A stretch of 64,000 nucleotides of DNA from Podospora pseudoanserina (Eukaryota > Ascomycota > Sordariomycetes > Sordariales > Podosporaceae). The position numbers and the translations under genes were made by a program. The stretch lies in the NCBI RefSeq assembly GCF_035222485.1, contig NC_085924.1:992001-1056000 (forward strand). Direction: 5' to 3'. This document shows positions 11,181 through 22,731 of this stretch, in pieces. The notes beneath the pieces were generated by a model. The model ran no database searches and was not told where the DNA came from. It worked only from the letters and a program-made list of their open reading frames with translations. Numbering within the stretch: position 1 is the stretch's first letter; each line of letters begins with the position of its first letter.

Positions 11181-13164
11181 TAGCATGTTGTTGCCATTCC
11201 AATAGCCTGTGGAAAAGTTTACCCCGCGATTGAAGCGGTCTGCCCTGATTTGTGAGTGGGGTGGGATTTCCACCCAGCAACCAGTATTTGTTGGACAGCC
11301 AAAGAGATACGTCATATTATTGATGATTCAGGTAGAACATGGATGCAATGACAGGGAAATGAACTTTGTTTTCGCACATCTGTTTTTATTTTTATTTTTA
11401 AAAATGACCAAAAAACCTGTTTATGGTTGAGACAGATGCCGTAGTTGTGAATTGAGGTCAACGAGTGACCAGGGGTTGAAAGATAAGCTTAATTGGCCCA
11501 CTCTGGAACCGCAGCTCCACACAATCAAAAAGGCTTGTTAGCTGTATCTTATCGGTATCGATAAGTAATGTCGCAATATCCGAACATCTCGCAATCCCAA
11601 AACCAAGACAGCACATATGTAACATACATAGTTTTATCGCCGCCCATACGCGGATCCTTTGCCCGGATTTCATACGCGTGTAGAGCGTACGAGGTGGCGA
11701 GGGCTACAGGCCAGCGAAGCGTGGAGGGTTTGGCAATTGCATGACGCGATCCACTCGAGTCTGGGATGGCGTTGGAAGAAGGCAGTCATTTATGCACCTT
11801 GTGTCCGCACGTGGGTGGACGCGGACATGTGGCATTTCGTGTCTTCAGCTGAGGTGGAAATGGTGTGGTTCTGGATTTTTGTCGCTCAACATTTTTTCCC
11901 AATCCAGCTGATGTCTCCCAATCCAAGGTGGTTCGACATCTGGAGTATCACGAGCGGTAATCGGGTGTTGTGCTCAGCGAAATGGGCAGATGAATGGGAA
12001 ATTTTTGAGATGGGAGATTCCCCCTGCCAAGACAAGATTCCCACCGCTCAGTTTCCGACCTTGCCAATTGTAGAAGGATCCCTGCCCACAAGGGACCTTC
12101 CAGATGCGGAGAAGGGGCCAGACCAGACGGGGATTCGCGCCTGCCGACCGGGAGTGGGGTTGCAACAACAGCGACCAGCACCGCACAACAGATCCATCAG
12201 AAACAAAAAATGCAGGGCCTGTCCCAGCGTCCTCCCAGCATTCTCTCCTTCTATCGGTCCTGTCAGAGGCCGGCCGACCGTCACGGCGGATCTCTCTCCT
12301 GTCCATCGCCGGTCTTGGCGCCGAACAAACGTCAATCCCGCCGTTGGATAGTTGGCAGGTGGCACGCCCCTTTTCCTTTTCCTTTCCCCAATTCCCGACT
12401 CGTCTCGTTCGTACATGTGAGGCGTACGGTATGCGCCAACGGGAGCGGAACACTGTTTGGTGGTCCGGCACAGTGGTCTCCATACCAAAAGCGAGGGCTC
12501 GCGTCGGTCCCGACCCTCCTGCTCCGCTCCTCTGTAGTTCATCGATACGGGAGCGCTCTCTGCAGAGTGCCAGTGAATGCCCAGCAGAGTGAAGGGTGTC
12601 GAGATGTTTGGTGCACTCTACGCACTCTTGGGTAACTCGACCCACTCCCGTGGTTGCACCATCCAAGCCATTCCAAGATTTGGCCCCGTTCGCTTGCGGG
12701 ACAGAGGAGATGAGACCGCGCGGTGGTTGAGCTCAGCCCCAACGCCAAGTTGCCCCAAGCTGCCCACTTGGTTTTAGCTTCAGAGCTCCTCCCATCTTCA
12801 GGGTCTTGCCCCACGTGCAGTCTAGCTCCATGGATTCACCTCCCAAGACTTTGCCTTTCCCTGTTTCCCTCGTCTCTCTTCGGCTCGTCACCCATCTCCC
12901 CTTTAGCCGCTCCTGGTGTTTAAGGAGTTGCTCCGTTATCTGGGATTCCACAAAAAGTCTCTCGTTGCACCCTGCTTTCTCGGGTTACTTCCCACCCGTT
13001 CGCTCTTTTTTCTGCCGTTCCAGGTCTCTCTCTTTCTTATTTACACTTCCGCCAGCCAGTCATCGGCCAAACCTACTAGACAAGTCAACAAATACCCCGA
13101 CCCTTTTAACATCCAACATAAACCCATCATATTACCTAGAATACAGCACCCCGACAATACCATC
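11181..13164. other. Long intergenic and leader region upstream of the desaturase
   Basis: About 2 kb precedes the desaturase start. The right-hand 700 bases are pyrimidine-rich (many TCTC/CCTTTC runs), as is common in fungal promoters and 5' leaders near strong start sites. Overlapping open frames up to 230 codons occur on both strands between 11659 and 12670 but show no domain and no plausible start context. No other gene is supported. Confidence 0.45.
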
Positions 13165-14959
13165 ATGTCGCGCGACAACGTCCTCTGCCCACGGGCGGTT
13201 CAGGATCTCATCGCCGACGGCCACATCATTGTCATCTACGACGAATATGTACTGAAGCTGGACTCGTGGCTGGAGAGGCATCCCGGTGGCAGTCTGGCCA
13301 TTCTTCACATGGTTGGAAAGGATGCGACGGACGAGATCAATGCGTAAATATTGCCTGCTTCCGACTGGACAATGGATGCATTTGAGTGCTGACACATTGG
13401 TGGGGCGTCTACGCAGGTACCACAAACCCCCAACATTAAAGACTATGAAGGCTTTCCGTATTGGTCGCAAGCCTCCCGGCATCTGGACGAACACAACACC
13501 ACCAATTCGCGGCGGCGTCTACGTCAAGGAGCCCGAGGAGAAGCCCGTTGTGGAATCCACCATCCCCACCGACGTATCCGATGCCGAGGACTCTTCAGTT
13601 TTGGAGACGAGCTTTAGCGATCTCTCCGAGTCGCGAAGCACGGGCACAGCTCCTACTTCAGAGGATAGCTGCGGAGAGGACCTCGAGGAGACCACAATCG
13701 AGCGCATGGGCGAGACAGATGGCCAGACATTTAGATTCCGGTCTGCCAAGAAGATTTATGTTGGAAAGAAGGACCCTCTGGCATTTACTACCTGGGCCGA
13801 GAAGCAGGATGAGGCCCGCGACATCCTCGAGTATCCCTCTGTCGACCCAGCTGTGCAGCAAGACATTGTCAAGAAATACCGCGAGCTCCATGAAAAGGTC
13901 TACGAACTCAACCTCTACGACTGCCCCTACATCGAGTATGCCAAGGAGATGTGCCGCTACACCACTCTGTTCGTCGCTTCCATGACCGCTCTCTATAATC
14001 AGTGGTACTTGACATCAGCTTTCTTCCTGGGCTTGTTCTGGCATCAGATCATGTTCGTTGCGCACGATGCCGGCCATCGCGCCATCACCGGAAACTTTGT
14101 TATCGACAGTCTAATTGGCATGTTCGTCGCCGACTTTTGCTGCGGTCTTTCGATTGGCTGGTGGAAGAGCAGTCACAACGTTCACCATCTCATCACCAAC
14201 ATGCCCGAGCACGATCCCGATATCCAGAACGTCCCTATCTTCGCCACCTCGCCCTCTTTCTTCAGGAGCCTTCACTCGACCTACTACGACTTCACCTTCA
14301 TCTGGGACGCCGCTGCTAACTTCCTTGTACCCTTCCAAAAGTACACCTACTACCCTGTCATGGGCATCGCGCGCTTCAACCTCTACCTCCTCTCGTGGCT
14401 GCATGTCCTTTCTTCCAAGGCCTCGTCCCTCGGAAGCAGCAAGGCGTGGTGGATCCGCCCCGCTGAGATCGCCATGATGTCTTGCTACTGGTACATCTTT
14501 GGTTACCTCCTCCTCTGGTGCACCCTTCCCAGTTGGCCCGTCCGAATCGGATTCGTCCTTGTCTCGCACATCGTCACCATGCCCCTCCACGTCCAAATCA
14601 CCCTCTCCCACTGGGCCATGTCCACCTCTGACCTCGGCGAATCCGAATCCTTCCCCCAGCGCCAGCTGCGCACCACCATGGATGTCGACTGCCCCGCCTG
14701 GCTCGACTTCATCCACGGCGGTCTCCAGTTCCAGGCCGTCCACCACCTCTTTCCCCGTGTACCCAGACATAACCTGCGCAAGGTCCAGACCCTGGTCAAG
14801 CAATTCTGCGCCGAGACGAACATCCCATATGTTCTTCTCAGCTTCGAGGATGGTAACAAGAAGGTCCTGAACAGGTTGCAGGAGGTGGGCGACCAGGTTG
14901 AGCATTTGATCAACTGCCAGAAGTACATGGCTGCTACCGGCGAGAGCGGTTTGCATTGA
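13165..14959 (+). CDS. Delta-8 sphingolipid desaturase (cytochrome b5 fusion)
   Basis: Exons 13165..13343 and 13417..14959 (73-nt intron, phase 2) encode 573 residues. The N-terminus is a cytochrome b5 domain with HPGG at 39-42, read as GKDATDEINA then YHKPP across the splice. An acidic Ser/Glu linker (about 95-160) follows, then the membrane desaturase domain with the three histidine boxes HDAGH (276-280), HNVHH (313-317) and QAVHH (499-503). The glutamine at the start of the third box is diagnostic of front-end desaturases with a fused b5. Fungal members introduce the delta-8 (E) double bond into the sphingoid base of glucosylceramides in the ER membrane. Several hydrophobic segments lie between boxes 2 and 3. 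The gene is complete and intact. Confidence 0.93.
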
Positions 14960-15655
14960 TGGATATGACATGAACGGCGTTTTTGTTTTTCTTTCGACAC
15001 GAAAAGTTGGGAATTTCTTTAATGATGGGTTTCATGGCGATGAATTTTTTCTTATTTGAGCTAGGCTTTCTTTATTTCTGACGCTCAGATTTGCATGTTA
15101 GACTTGTTGGCGTGGGCGAGGGTAAAAAATGGGGAAAAGAGAGCTTCCCAGGCCACCACGAAAGAAAACTTATATATATATATTTGTAGTAATACGTTTT
15201 GTACATATGATGGGCATTTTTGGGAAGGGACCAAATTAGACATTGACTGTCCGGGATAACCAGTAATGCTGTATTGTTCCTCATTGCTGGGTGATTATTT
15301 TTGCTATGTAGCTGGTATACACAAGTAACCAAGAACACTAGCCTCAAAAGGCTGTGGGACAACCCATATCAGCAAAACCCTACAAAATTGGCCCAGCCAA
15401 CATACCTACCTATACGAGGTCTGCTTGTTAACAGTAAACATCGGTAGCAATGACTGCGTTCATTCATATCCTTATACAAATCTCACCACAAGTACTATTG
15501 ATCTATCAAGTAGATACCAGGCAGCACTCTATCTTACTACCACCCAATAGAGTCTAAAGCCAACACGACTAATAGAACTCTATCCTTTCCTACCAACTCT
15601 GATATGTTCTCGTCATATCAACTCCTCTCCCCAATTGCCGGAACCGAAAAGAATA
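14960..15655. other. Intergenic with short TA tract
   Basis: This holds the desaturase 3' UTR, a short TATATATATATAT tract near 15172-15184 and a stretch (15360-15600) moderately rich in TA words. No gene is supported. Confidence 0.4.
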
Positions 15656-16990
15656 TCACTTGGTCAACACAACACCAGACATATTCTCCAGATCCGTCAC
15701 CGGCTTCACCACCCCCGTCCCATCATGCCCTCTCTCCACTCCATCCCTCATCTCAACCCCCTTTGCCCCCTCGCCACCAACAAAGGCATCCACAGCCCCC
15801 CTATACCGTCCCGAAAAATGTACCGCCAACGCATACGTCCACCTTGCCAAAGAGAAACCATCGGCACCGCATGCCCAACGCCGTCCCCATCCTCCCCCGG
15901 TCACTATCCGCCACAGCAGCCAACAAAGGCGGCACCACCGCACCCCCAAAAACCCCAGTAATGATCCCCGCCCCTCGTTTGGTATGCCTCCCCAACCCCC
16001 TCATCCCCAAAGCCACAATCGTAGGAAACCAAATACTCTCAAAGAACAAAACAACAAACGACATACTCATCCCCACGTTTCCCCTCTGCGTGATCGCCGG
16101 AGCGGTCAAATCCAACACATGGTCACAAACCCCAAAAAGACTTTCCTCGCCTTCACACAAGTCATGATCCTCGCAACAGCAACATACGCCCCAGTATAAC
16201 AAAACTCGGCAAACGCCGCATGAAAAAGCCTGTACTGCTTCTGAAGGACAACTCCTTTCTACTGGCCCAATAGCATGTGGTTGCTCCTCAACATAAACTT
16301 GATACGCTTCCGTCCCCAACATCCTGCCCTTCTTCGCAGCAGCCTCCTCCTACAGCGCCATGTCCGCGTCGGTCATCTCAGGTATCTCCGCCAGGATAAA
16401 AACACCCGCAAGGATGAAGACAAAGATGGCGATGGACATGTACACCCACTGGACATTCTGAAGCGCTCTCTCCTCGTTGTCGAAGCCGAAAAAGACGAAT
16501 GAACCTATAAGGGGGGCGACGATGCCGCCTATGCCGCTGAAGGCTTGGGCTAGGTTGACGCAGTTCGGCGTGTTTTGGGGGGCCACAGACTGGAGTGAGC
16601 GTGTTAGTAAAGGGTGGCTACCTTATGGGATCAAGGGGGAAAAGAGGTACCGGTTATGTAAGGGTCTGCGGCGGTCTCTAGGGAGCCGAGGCCGTTGCCG
16701 ATGATGAAGATGAAGATGCAGAAGCCGGCCGGTGAAGGAGTGGGCGATTGTAGCGGGGATGCAAAGGAGGGCGCCGAGGCCATAGAGAAAGAGCTCCCAG
16801 ATGAAGGTCGCGCGGTAGCCATAGTGGCGAAGGATCCAGGCTGCATGGCCGAGGGGGGCGACGGGGTAGGCTCTGTGGGTGGGTTTGGCATCTTAGTCAG
16901 CCCGGGATTCTTTTGATGGTTGACGAGAACTACAAACCCAAAGTAAGCCGCCTGCAACCCAGACGATCGTGCTTTCTGTCGAAACGAGTG
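15656..16990 (-). pseudogene. Degenerate MFS sugar transporter (fucose-permease type)
   Basis: Minus-strand fragments match the fungal FucP-like major facilitator family in order but in different frames: GLQAAYFG; then GHAAWILRHYGYRATFIWEL and IGNGLGSLETAADPYIT; then NCVNLAQAFSGIGGIVAPLIG and VQWVYMSIAIFVFILAGVF (16350-16586); then RLFHAAFAEFCYTGAYVAVA; then TAPAITQRGNVGMSMSFVV and IVALGMRGLGRHTKRGAG; and finally WTYALAVHFSGRYRGAVDAF. At least two introns in the right places can still be read. The N-terminal region before LQAAYFG has lost its frame, there is a frame slip in the GFCIFIF segment, a stop after TDADMAL and more slips in the C-terminal half. The gene would have made a 12-helix plasma-membrane hexose permease but is dead here. 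Confidence 0.8.
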
Positions 16991-17192
16991 GGGTCAAGCG
17001 GTCGGATCACCTCTGCGTGGAACAATAGTTTGGCATGAATTTGTGTCTTGCCATCCCTTCGATGATTGAGATTGCGAACCCGGTGAGCAGCGACATCTTT
17101 TAGTTGATTGAGATGGGGGTGTCTACTTTGTGTATACCGTCTATCTTACCCTGGTTCTGTTCTTCCACACCTTAACCGACTTTCTCTCTCCC

Positions 17193-17807
17193 TCACCGAG
17201 CCGATTCTTCATCCCCATCTTCTCCGTCTGGTTCAAACCTCATCACGATGGAGTAGATCGTTACTGCCACGGCATAACATCCAACGACTCCCACAGCCAA
17301 CCACCCAACAACCGGCACATACGATGCAGCCGCCAACGCAATCATCAAAAAGGCCCCCATACACAGCACATCTAGCGTGTTCATCACCATATCCGCCCAC
17401 CGGTAATAGAAGCTCGAGGGCGGAGGAGGTCCACCAACCTTCAGCTGATTGTAGAACGACTGATTGTAGGTAAATATACTCAGGCCCAATGTGAGCGTGA
17501 AGAACAACCAGCTGACTGATATCAATAGTCGAACTGTTTCCAACGAAAACTTGAAGCCGTTGTGGCTGAGGTGTGCGGGGTCGGCGATAGGCGAGACAAT
17601 CAAGGCAAAGGTGATCGGGCACCCAAGCGCCGAGATAGCCATGAGAGGCTTAAGGTATTCTTGGACGCAGACGAAGAAACTTGGGTTGGTGATGATGACG
17701 GAACTCCGACTGGACGGAGAACTTGAGGAGGCTCGTGCGGTGTGGGAAGAGTTGGTGGAGGCTCTTGAGGCCGGCCTATTAGAGGCTTGGCTACGGCGTC
17801 TTTCCAT
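17193..17807 (-). CDS. Four-helix integral membrane protein, function unknown
   Basis: A single exon of 204 residues. The open frame extends 33 bases upstream to a GTG, but the first ATG, with a good ACC-ATG-G context, is at 17807. A Ser/Arg-rich cytosolic N-terminus (about 1-40) is followed by four hydrophobic segments: LMAISALGCPITFALIV, LLISVSWLFFTLTLGLSIF, LDVLCMGAFLMIALAAA and VGWLAVGVVGCYAVAVTIY. The loop between helices 2 and 3 contains VGGPPPPSSFYYRWADM. A short acidic tail (DGEDGDEES) ends the protein. No enzyme motif is visible. It lies between a dead transporter and a dead HET gene but is itself undamaged. Confidence 0.7.
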   Translation of the reverse strand: MERRRSQASNRPASRASTNSSHTARASSSSPSSRSSVIITNPSFFVCVQEYLKPLMAISALGCPITFALIVSPIADPAHLSHNGFKFSLETVRLLISVSWLFFTLTLGLSIFTYNQSFYNQLKVGGPPPPSSFYYRWADMVMNTLDVLCMGAFLMIALAAASYVPVVGWLAVGVVGCYAVAVTIYSIVMRFEPDGEDGDEESAR

Positions 17808-18109
17808 GGTAAGTGATGATGTCGAAGATTGAATGGACACGATTTGAGGTTAAGAACCAAGGATGATCTTGAAAGAATGATGTTCTGATACAAGTCACAC
17901 AAGCTGACGGCTGACATAATAGGACACCCGACAATTCGCAGCTCGGCATGTCTGTCTGCAGGCGACCCACGCAAGATGCCTGTCCAATAAGCGTCATCAA
18001 GTGGCTATCATCCCAACAATACCCCTCCCGCTGCCAACATGCAAGCGGGGTAAATATTTCAACTACATCTCTACTCAATTGACACCTCCTGGCATCCCCT
18101 GCGTTCAAG

Positions 18110-20003
18110 AAGCAACTGTTACACACCACTACATACGAGCTGGAAGAGGTCATCGGGAATAAAATCCCCCCATATGCCATTTTATCCCACACCTGGGAAG
18201 GGAAGGAGGTCACACTTCGTGATATGGAAGAGCCTAATGCGTTCTACAATCTCAGCGACCCCCCTAATGCAGCCTAGAAGAAGATCGCAAACGCCTGCCA
18301 GATAGCACGTCGGCGATATTTCAAATACATTTGGATCGATACTTGCTGTATCGATAAGTCTAGCAGCGCCGAGCTTCAAGAGGCTATCAACTCCATGTTT
18401 CAGTGGTATGCCTATGATGAGGTTTGCTTCGTCTCCTTGAGCGATCTTGAACCGCTATCATGTCCCTATCCAGAGGAAATCGACTTTAGGAATGATTCCG
18501 CCAGGGTGAGCCAAAGCCGTTGGTTTACAAGAGGCTAGACTTTGCAAGAGCTTCTGGCGCCAGCGAAAGTGGAGTTTTACGACATGACTTGGTACTTTCG
18601 GTTTACTCGTGGGAGTCAAGCTGCAGACATTATGTCCAAGATCAAAATTAATGAGCATCTACTAAAGGAAACGGGGAAAATGGACGTCGAGGAACTGCAT
18701 CACACTTTTCGGAAAGTGAGCGTAGCTCAGAGGATGTCGTGGGCGGCGGGGAGACAGACGACAAGAATCGAAGACCAAGCCTACTGCCTACTCGGGCTTT
18801 TCAACATCAATATGTCCATGTTATATGGAGAAGGCAGCAAAGCGTTCATGCGGCTTCAGCACGAGATTATGAGAGTGAACGATGACTGCACATTATTCGC
18901 CTGGCTACTTGGTCTTCCTGCGATACCAACGCGACGAATTTCAGAGGACAGGCAGGAATTTCGCTATACTACTACTCTCCTGTCGATGCTCTCGCGCGTA
19001 GCCCAGCAGACTTTCGGTCCCCGACAGGCTTATTAAGACCTTATAAAGGTGCCGAGAAATTCAGACGTCCGACCTTTTCTCCAAATCAGCAAGGCATGAG
19101 CATCAGCCTACCGCTGAAACAAGACCCAGTCTTTCACCATACGGGGTACGGAATTCTTGGCATTGAGCCTCTCAATGGGCACAGTATTATAGTTCCATTG
19201 ACACGCAGGTCCTATTTTCAGCGGGAGCATGGCGATGATGACTTTTCCTGTTCAAGCTGGTTGGGTCTAGTCAAAGTTCCGAGAAGCTCCATGGATGGCG
19301 CTAAATGGGCTTCAATCACCATCTGTTCCCCTTGGGTCGTTGCCAAATGGAGTTCTCCTGAGAGGGAACTTACTGAGTCGCCACTACCCATACCTACCAT
19401 ACGCATAGCTCTATCTATTGATCACGGTCTGTGTGGAGACCACAACCCTGATGACTTTGCTGTCAAGAAAATATTCGGATGCTTTTCCATTTCCAGTCAT
19501 GTTTAGGCCCCTTCAGGCAGGGTTACCTCGCCCTATCTGGGACGCACTGGGGGGCGCCTTGTCGCACCACGACAATGTTTCCGTCGGGTGGTGGTTGAAT
19601 AAAATCATGAAATCCAACCTTAAAGGACCACTCGAAGTTTGTCGTTGAGGTTTGACATCGGCTGTGCCAATTACCGAAGGCTGTTCTTGGTGAGGTTACG
19701 GGCCGGACAAAAGTTGATTCAAGGCATGATGATCTTCATGCCGGATTCGGTTCAAGGTCACGAATCTCTGCTCGGCTATCTTCAAAACGCAGTGCAAGGC
19801 AATCTGGTGGGGTACCAGTGGGTTAATGCCATTCCAGATCATCCATCCGGGGTTCAGCTTCTTACCTTTACCGACGAAGGGAGGACCCAGCAAGGACTCG
19901 TACCCAAAAGAACCGTTGTGGCAGTTCTGTTGACCTCTGGGGCATCACATGACAGATATGTATGTGCTCAAAGGAGGAGTTTGGATCAAAAGTCTAGGTG
20001 GTG
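18110..20003 (+). pseudogene. Degenerate HET-domain gene (HET-D/E-like N-terminus)
   Basis: The reading LLHTTTYELEEVIGNKIPPY AILSHTW, then YIWIDTCCIDKSSSAELQEA, FQWYAYDEVCFVSL, SRWFTRG and LQELLAPAKVEFYD, and later VAQRMSWAAGRQTTRIEDQA and LLYGEG-like sequence, is the HET domain of the large Podospora/Neurospora HET-D/E/R type family. The expected start methionine is missing. At least two in-frame stops interrupt the HET domain where the family has tryptophan (TGG to TAG), and the C-terminal part falls into two further frames. These TGG-to-TAG changes are of the TpG-to-TpA kind made by RIP. No NACHT or WD40 part is visible downstream. This is a host gene that is now dead. Confidence 0.82.
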
Positions 20004-20613
20004 AAGAGATGTGTGGATACCGGCCCCTTTTGTGGGTGTCGATGATCTTCAGGGGCTTCATTGCCTGGGGTGATTAGTAGCTTTAGGAAGACTTGTTCAT
20101 AATACAAAGACTTAATTGCAATATGATTGTGTGGACAGAAGACTTCTTGTATCCGTCAGCGGCAAAAAGCCTTAATATTTACCATGTCCGTTCGATTTTG
20201 TCAGCTTCACCATGTCCTAACTTCGGTTCTGGAATGTCAAAGGTGGCGTGCGTTCGCGGGGGGCGGGTACTGTGCCCGACAACAAACACGCCGCCCAATC
20301 AAAACATGGCACATGCCCCACTTCCCCGACCGCCTCGGCTCGTCCCGAGACCCGAGACATGCGGTGAGCTTCACAGCTTCCAGAACATCATCTCTGAAAA
20401 TATCATCAGCTTACAAACACTTCTTGACTTTGTTCACACCAGCTTTTAGTTTTCAATTTTTACTAGTGCAAGGTAACGGCCACCCAACTCAGCAAATCCC
20501 ATTTCAGCCCGGTTCATTCATCGAACTTTCTTACCACCACCATCTCATTTTTCATCCCCAAGAACATCTCACCGCACCAGCATCAACAACCGCACATTAC
20601 TACCACCACCGCA
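20004..20613. other. Promoter region of the GH13 gene
   Basis: About 600 bases lead into the amylase start. The words GCGGGG (20256-20261) and CCCCAC (near 20314) fit the SYGGRG consensus of the carbon-repressor CreA/CRE-1, which would suit a starch-degrading gene, but so short a consensus occurs often by chance. The last 150 bases are rich in CA and CT, as expected of a leader. Confidence 0.35.
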
Positions 20614-22697
20614 ATGTCCACCTTCCTCTCCCTTACCAATCCCCCCCTCCCACCCCCCCTCGCGGCTCTCTCCCGCGCCGCAACCCGTCAAGAACCTTCC
20701 TCAGGCCACAGCACCAACATCCGCCCCCTCCGCCACCGCCTCCCCCCCTCCTCCTGCCCCAACCCCCTCATCCTCCTCTCCCCCCCCTCCGACCCGCTTC
20801 CCAAGCAGAACGAGACAATCTTCCAATCCTTCGAATGGTACACGCCCCCCTCCAGCACCACCCCCAAATCCCACTGGTCCCTCCTCACCACCCTCCTCCC
20901 CTCCCTTTCCCAATTCGGCATAACCAAAATCTGGATCCCCCCCGCCTGCAAGGCAGCCGACGCGAAAAACGGAAACGGGTATGACATCTACGACCTGTGG
21001 GACCTAGGCGAGTTTGAACAGAAGGGCTCCACCCCGACAAAATGGGGGTCAAAAGCGCAACTGGAGGAGCTTTGTAGAGTGGCGGAGGGGAGGGGGGTGA
21101 AAGTTTTGTTTGATGCCGTGCTGAATCACAAAACTGGAGCGGACTACAAAGAGAGGGTCAAGGCGAAGAAGGTTGACCCCTTGGACCGGAATAGGGAACT
21201 AGATGGGGGGGAGGTGAGGGAGATTGAGAGTTGGACGGGGTTTACGTTCCCGGGGCGGGGGGGGAGGTACAGTGGTCGGGAATGGGACAGGAGACATTTT
21301 ACGGGGGTGGATTGGGATGACTTGACTAGGGAAAAGGGGGTTTGGAAGCTGGGGGGGAAAGAGTGGTGTGTGGATGTGGATGAGGAGGTGGGGAATTATG
21401 ACTTTTTGTGAGTTCGACATGGGCATTTGGGAAGGTAAGGGAGTGCTGATGAAGTGAACAACAGAATGTTTGCCGATATTGACCACAGACATCCGGACGT
21501 GCAGCAGGATGCTTTTGATTGGGTAAAGTGGCTGCCGACGCAGCTGAAGATTGGAGGGTTGAGGTTGGATGCGATTAAGCATTATAGCTTCCAGTTTCAG
21601 AAGAGACTGCTGAGGCATATTGACGATAATGTTGAGAAGGGAAAGGACTGGTTCATTGTTGGAGAGTACTGGAGAGAGGACTCTGAGTTCTTGGCCAAGT
21701 ATATTGAGTATATGGACCACAGGATTTCGCTGTTCGATGTGCCGTTGTGCTCTAATTTGAGCAAGATATCTATGGCTGGGGAGAGAGGCGACCTAAGGGA
21801 CCTGTTCAAGGATGCTTTGTGTTTGTGGAAGCCTAATAACGTTGTGGTAAGCCCCTTAAACCTTCTGACACGTGACAAAGTTTAGCTTTCGACTAACGTG
21901 TACTGCATCAGACATTCGTTGTTAATCACGACACACAGCAAGGCCAGTCCCTTGAGGTACGCTCCCGTGACATATCACGTCTTCCATAACGTTGACTAAT
22001 CGTCAGCATCACAGACTCCCGTAGCCCCCTGGTTTCTACCCCATGCCTATACCCTCATCCTCCTCCGCGCCAACACCGGCGTGCCCTGCGTATTTTGGTC
22101 TGACCTCTACGGCTCCTTCGCCTCCGGCCCCTCTTCTTTCATCCCTCCCATGTCCGGCAATCCCACCCTCCTCGCTCGCCTCATCCTCATCCGCAAGTTC
22201 TACGCCTATGGCACCCAGCATGATCTCTTTTCCCACCCACACTGTGTCGGTTTCACTCGCGAGGGTCACTCCGCCCACGGTGGGGGTGCTGGGCTAGCGG
22301 CGGTAATGGGTAACCAGTGGGGCCTGTCAAAGCTGAAAATGTACGTTGGGAAACACCACAGTGGGGAGAAATGGATCGATTTCTTGAGACTGTGTCCCGG
22401 GGAGGTCATGATTGATGATGAGGGTTGGGGGGAGTTTCCTGTGTCGGGCAACAAGGGTTGCTCGGTTTGGGTCAGTGAGACAGCAGAAGGGAAGGATGAG
22501 GTTATCAACCTCAAATTGTAAGTCGGAGCCTTGATGCTCGTGGTTCCCTGGCACCCAACGCTGACCATGATAGTAATTCGGATATCTATGGCATTGAGGC
22601 CGAGATGAACAGGCGACAATCCATGTTTGAGAGAAGGCAGTATGAAATCGAGAGCATGAGCCGGAGAGCGCTTGCAAGCAATCTTCCAACCGTTTAA
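20614..22697 (+). CDS. GH13 alpha-amylase, probably intracellular
   Basis: Five exons (20614..21407, 21465..21846, 21912..21956, 22015..22517, 22574..22697) with phases that all close give 615 residues. A Pro/Ser-rich N-terminus (1-70) shows no signal peptide, so the enzyme probably acts in the cytosol. The (beta/alpha)8 domain begins at QNETIFQSFEWY. Conserved GH13 regions are visible: DAVLNHKTGADY (region I), GLRLDAIKH with the nucleophile D300, FIVGEYW with the acid/base E332, and FVVNHDTQ with D399. This matches the GH13_5-like enzymes (bacterial liquefying-type and fungal intracellular amylases) that cleave alpha-1,4-glucan internally. The end of the protein is a short charged helix (EAEMNRRQSMFERRQYEIES). 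The stop lies 34 nt from that of the opposing HET gene. Confidence 0.9.
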
Positions 22698-22731
22698 ATC
22701 TAGATATGTAGCCTGATAACCAAAATAAATA

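Noticed and set aside
11659-12351. 230-codon plus-strand open frame upstream of the desaturase
   Set aside because: No domain, odd composition, and several equally long overlapping frames on both strands in the same interval; more likely leader or promoter DNA.
14111-14971. 286-codon minus-strand frame opposite the desaturase
   Set aside because: Antisense shadow caused by C-ending codons of the desaturase; no protein family.
20250-20320. CreA/CRE-1 sites as separate regulatory features
   Set aside because: The six-base consensus is too short to call; mentioned only in the promoter entry.
20127-20984. 285-codon plus-strand frame rich in Pro/His overlapping the amylase start
   Set aside because: It is a +1/-1 shadow of the C-rich first exon of the GH13 gene.
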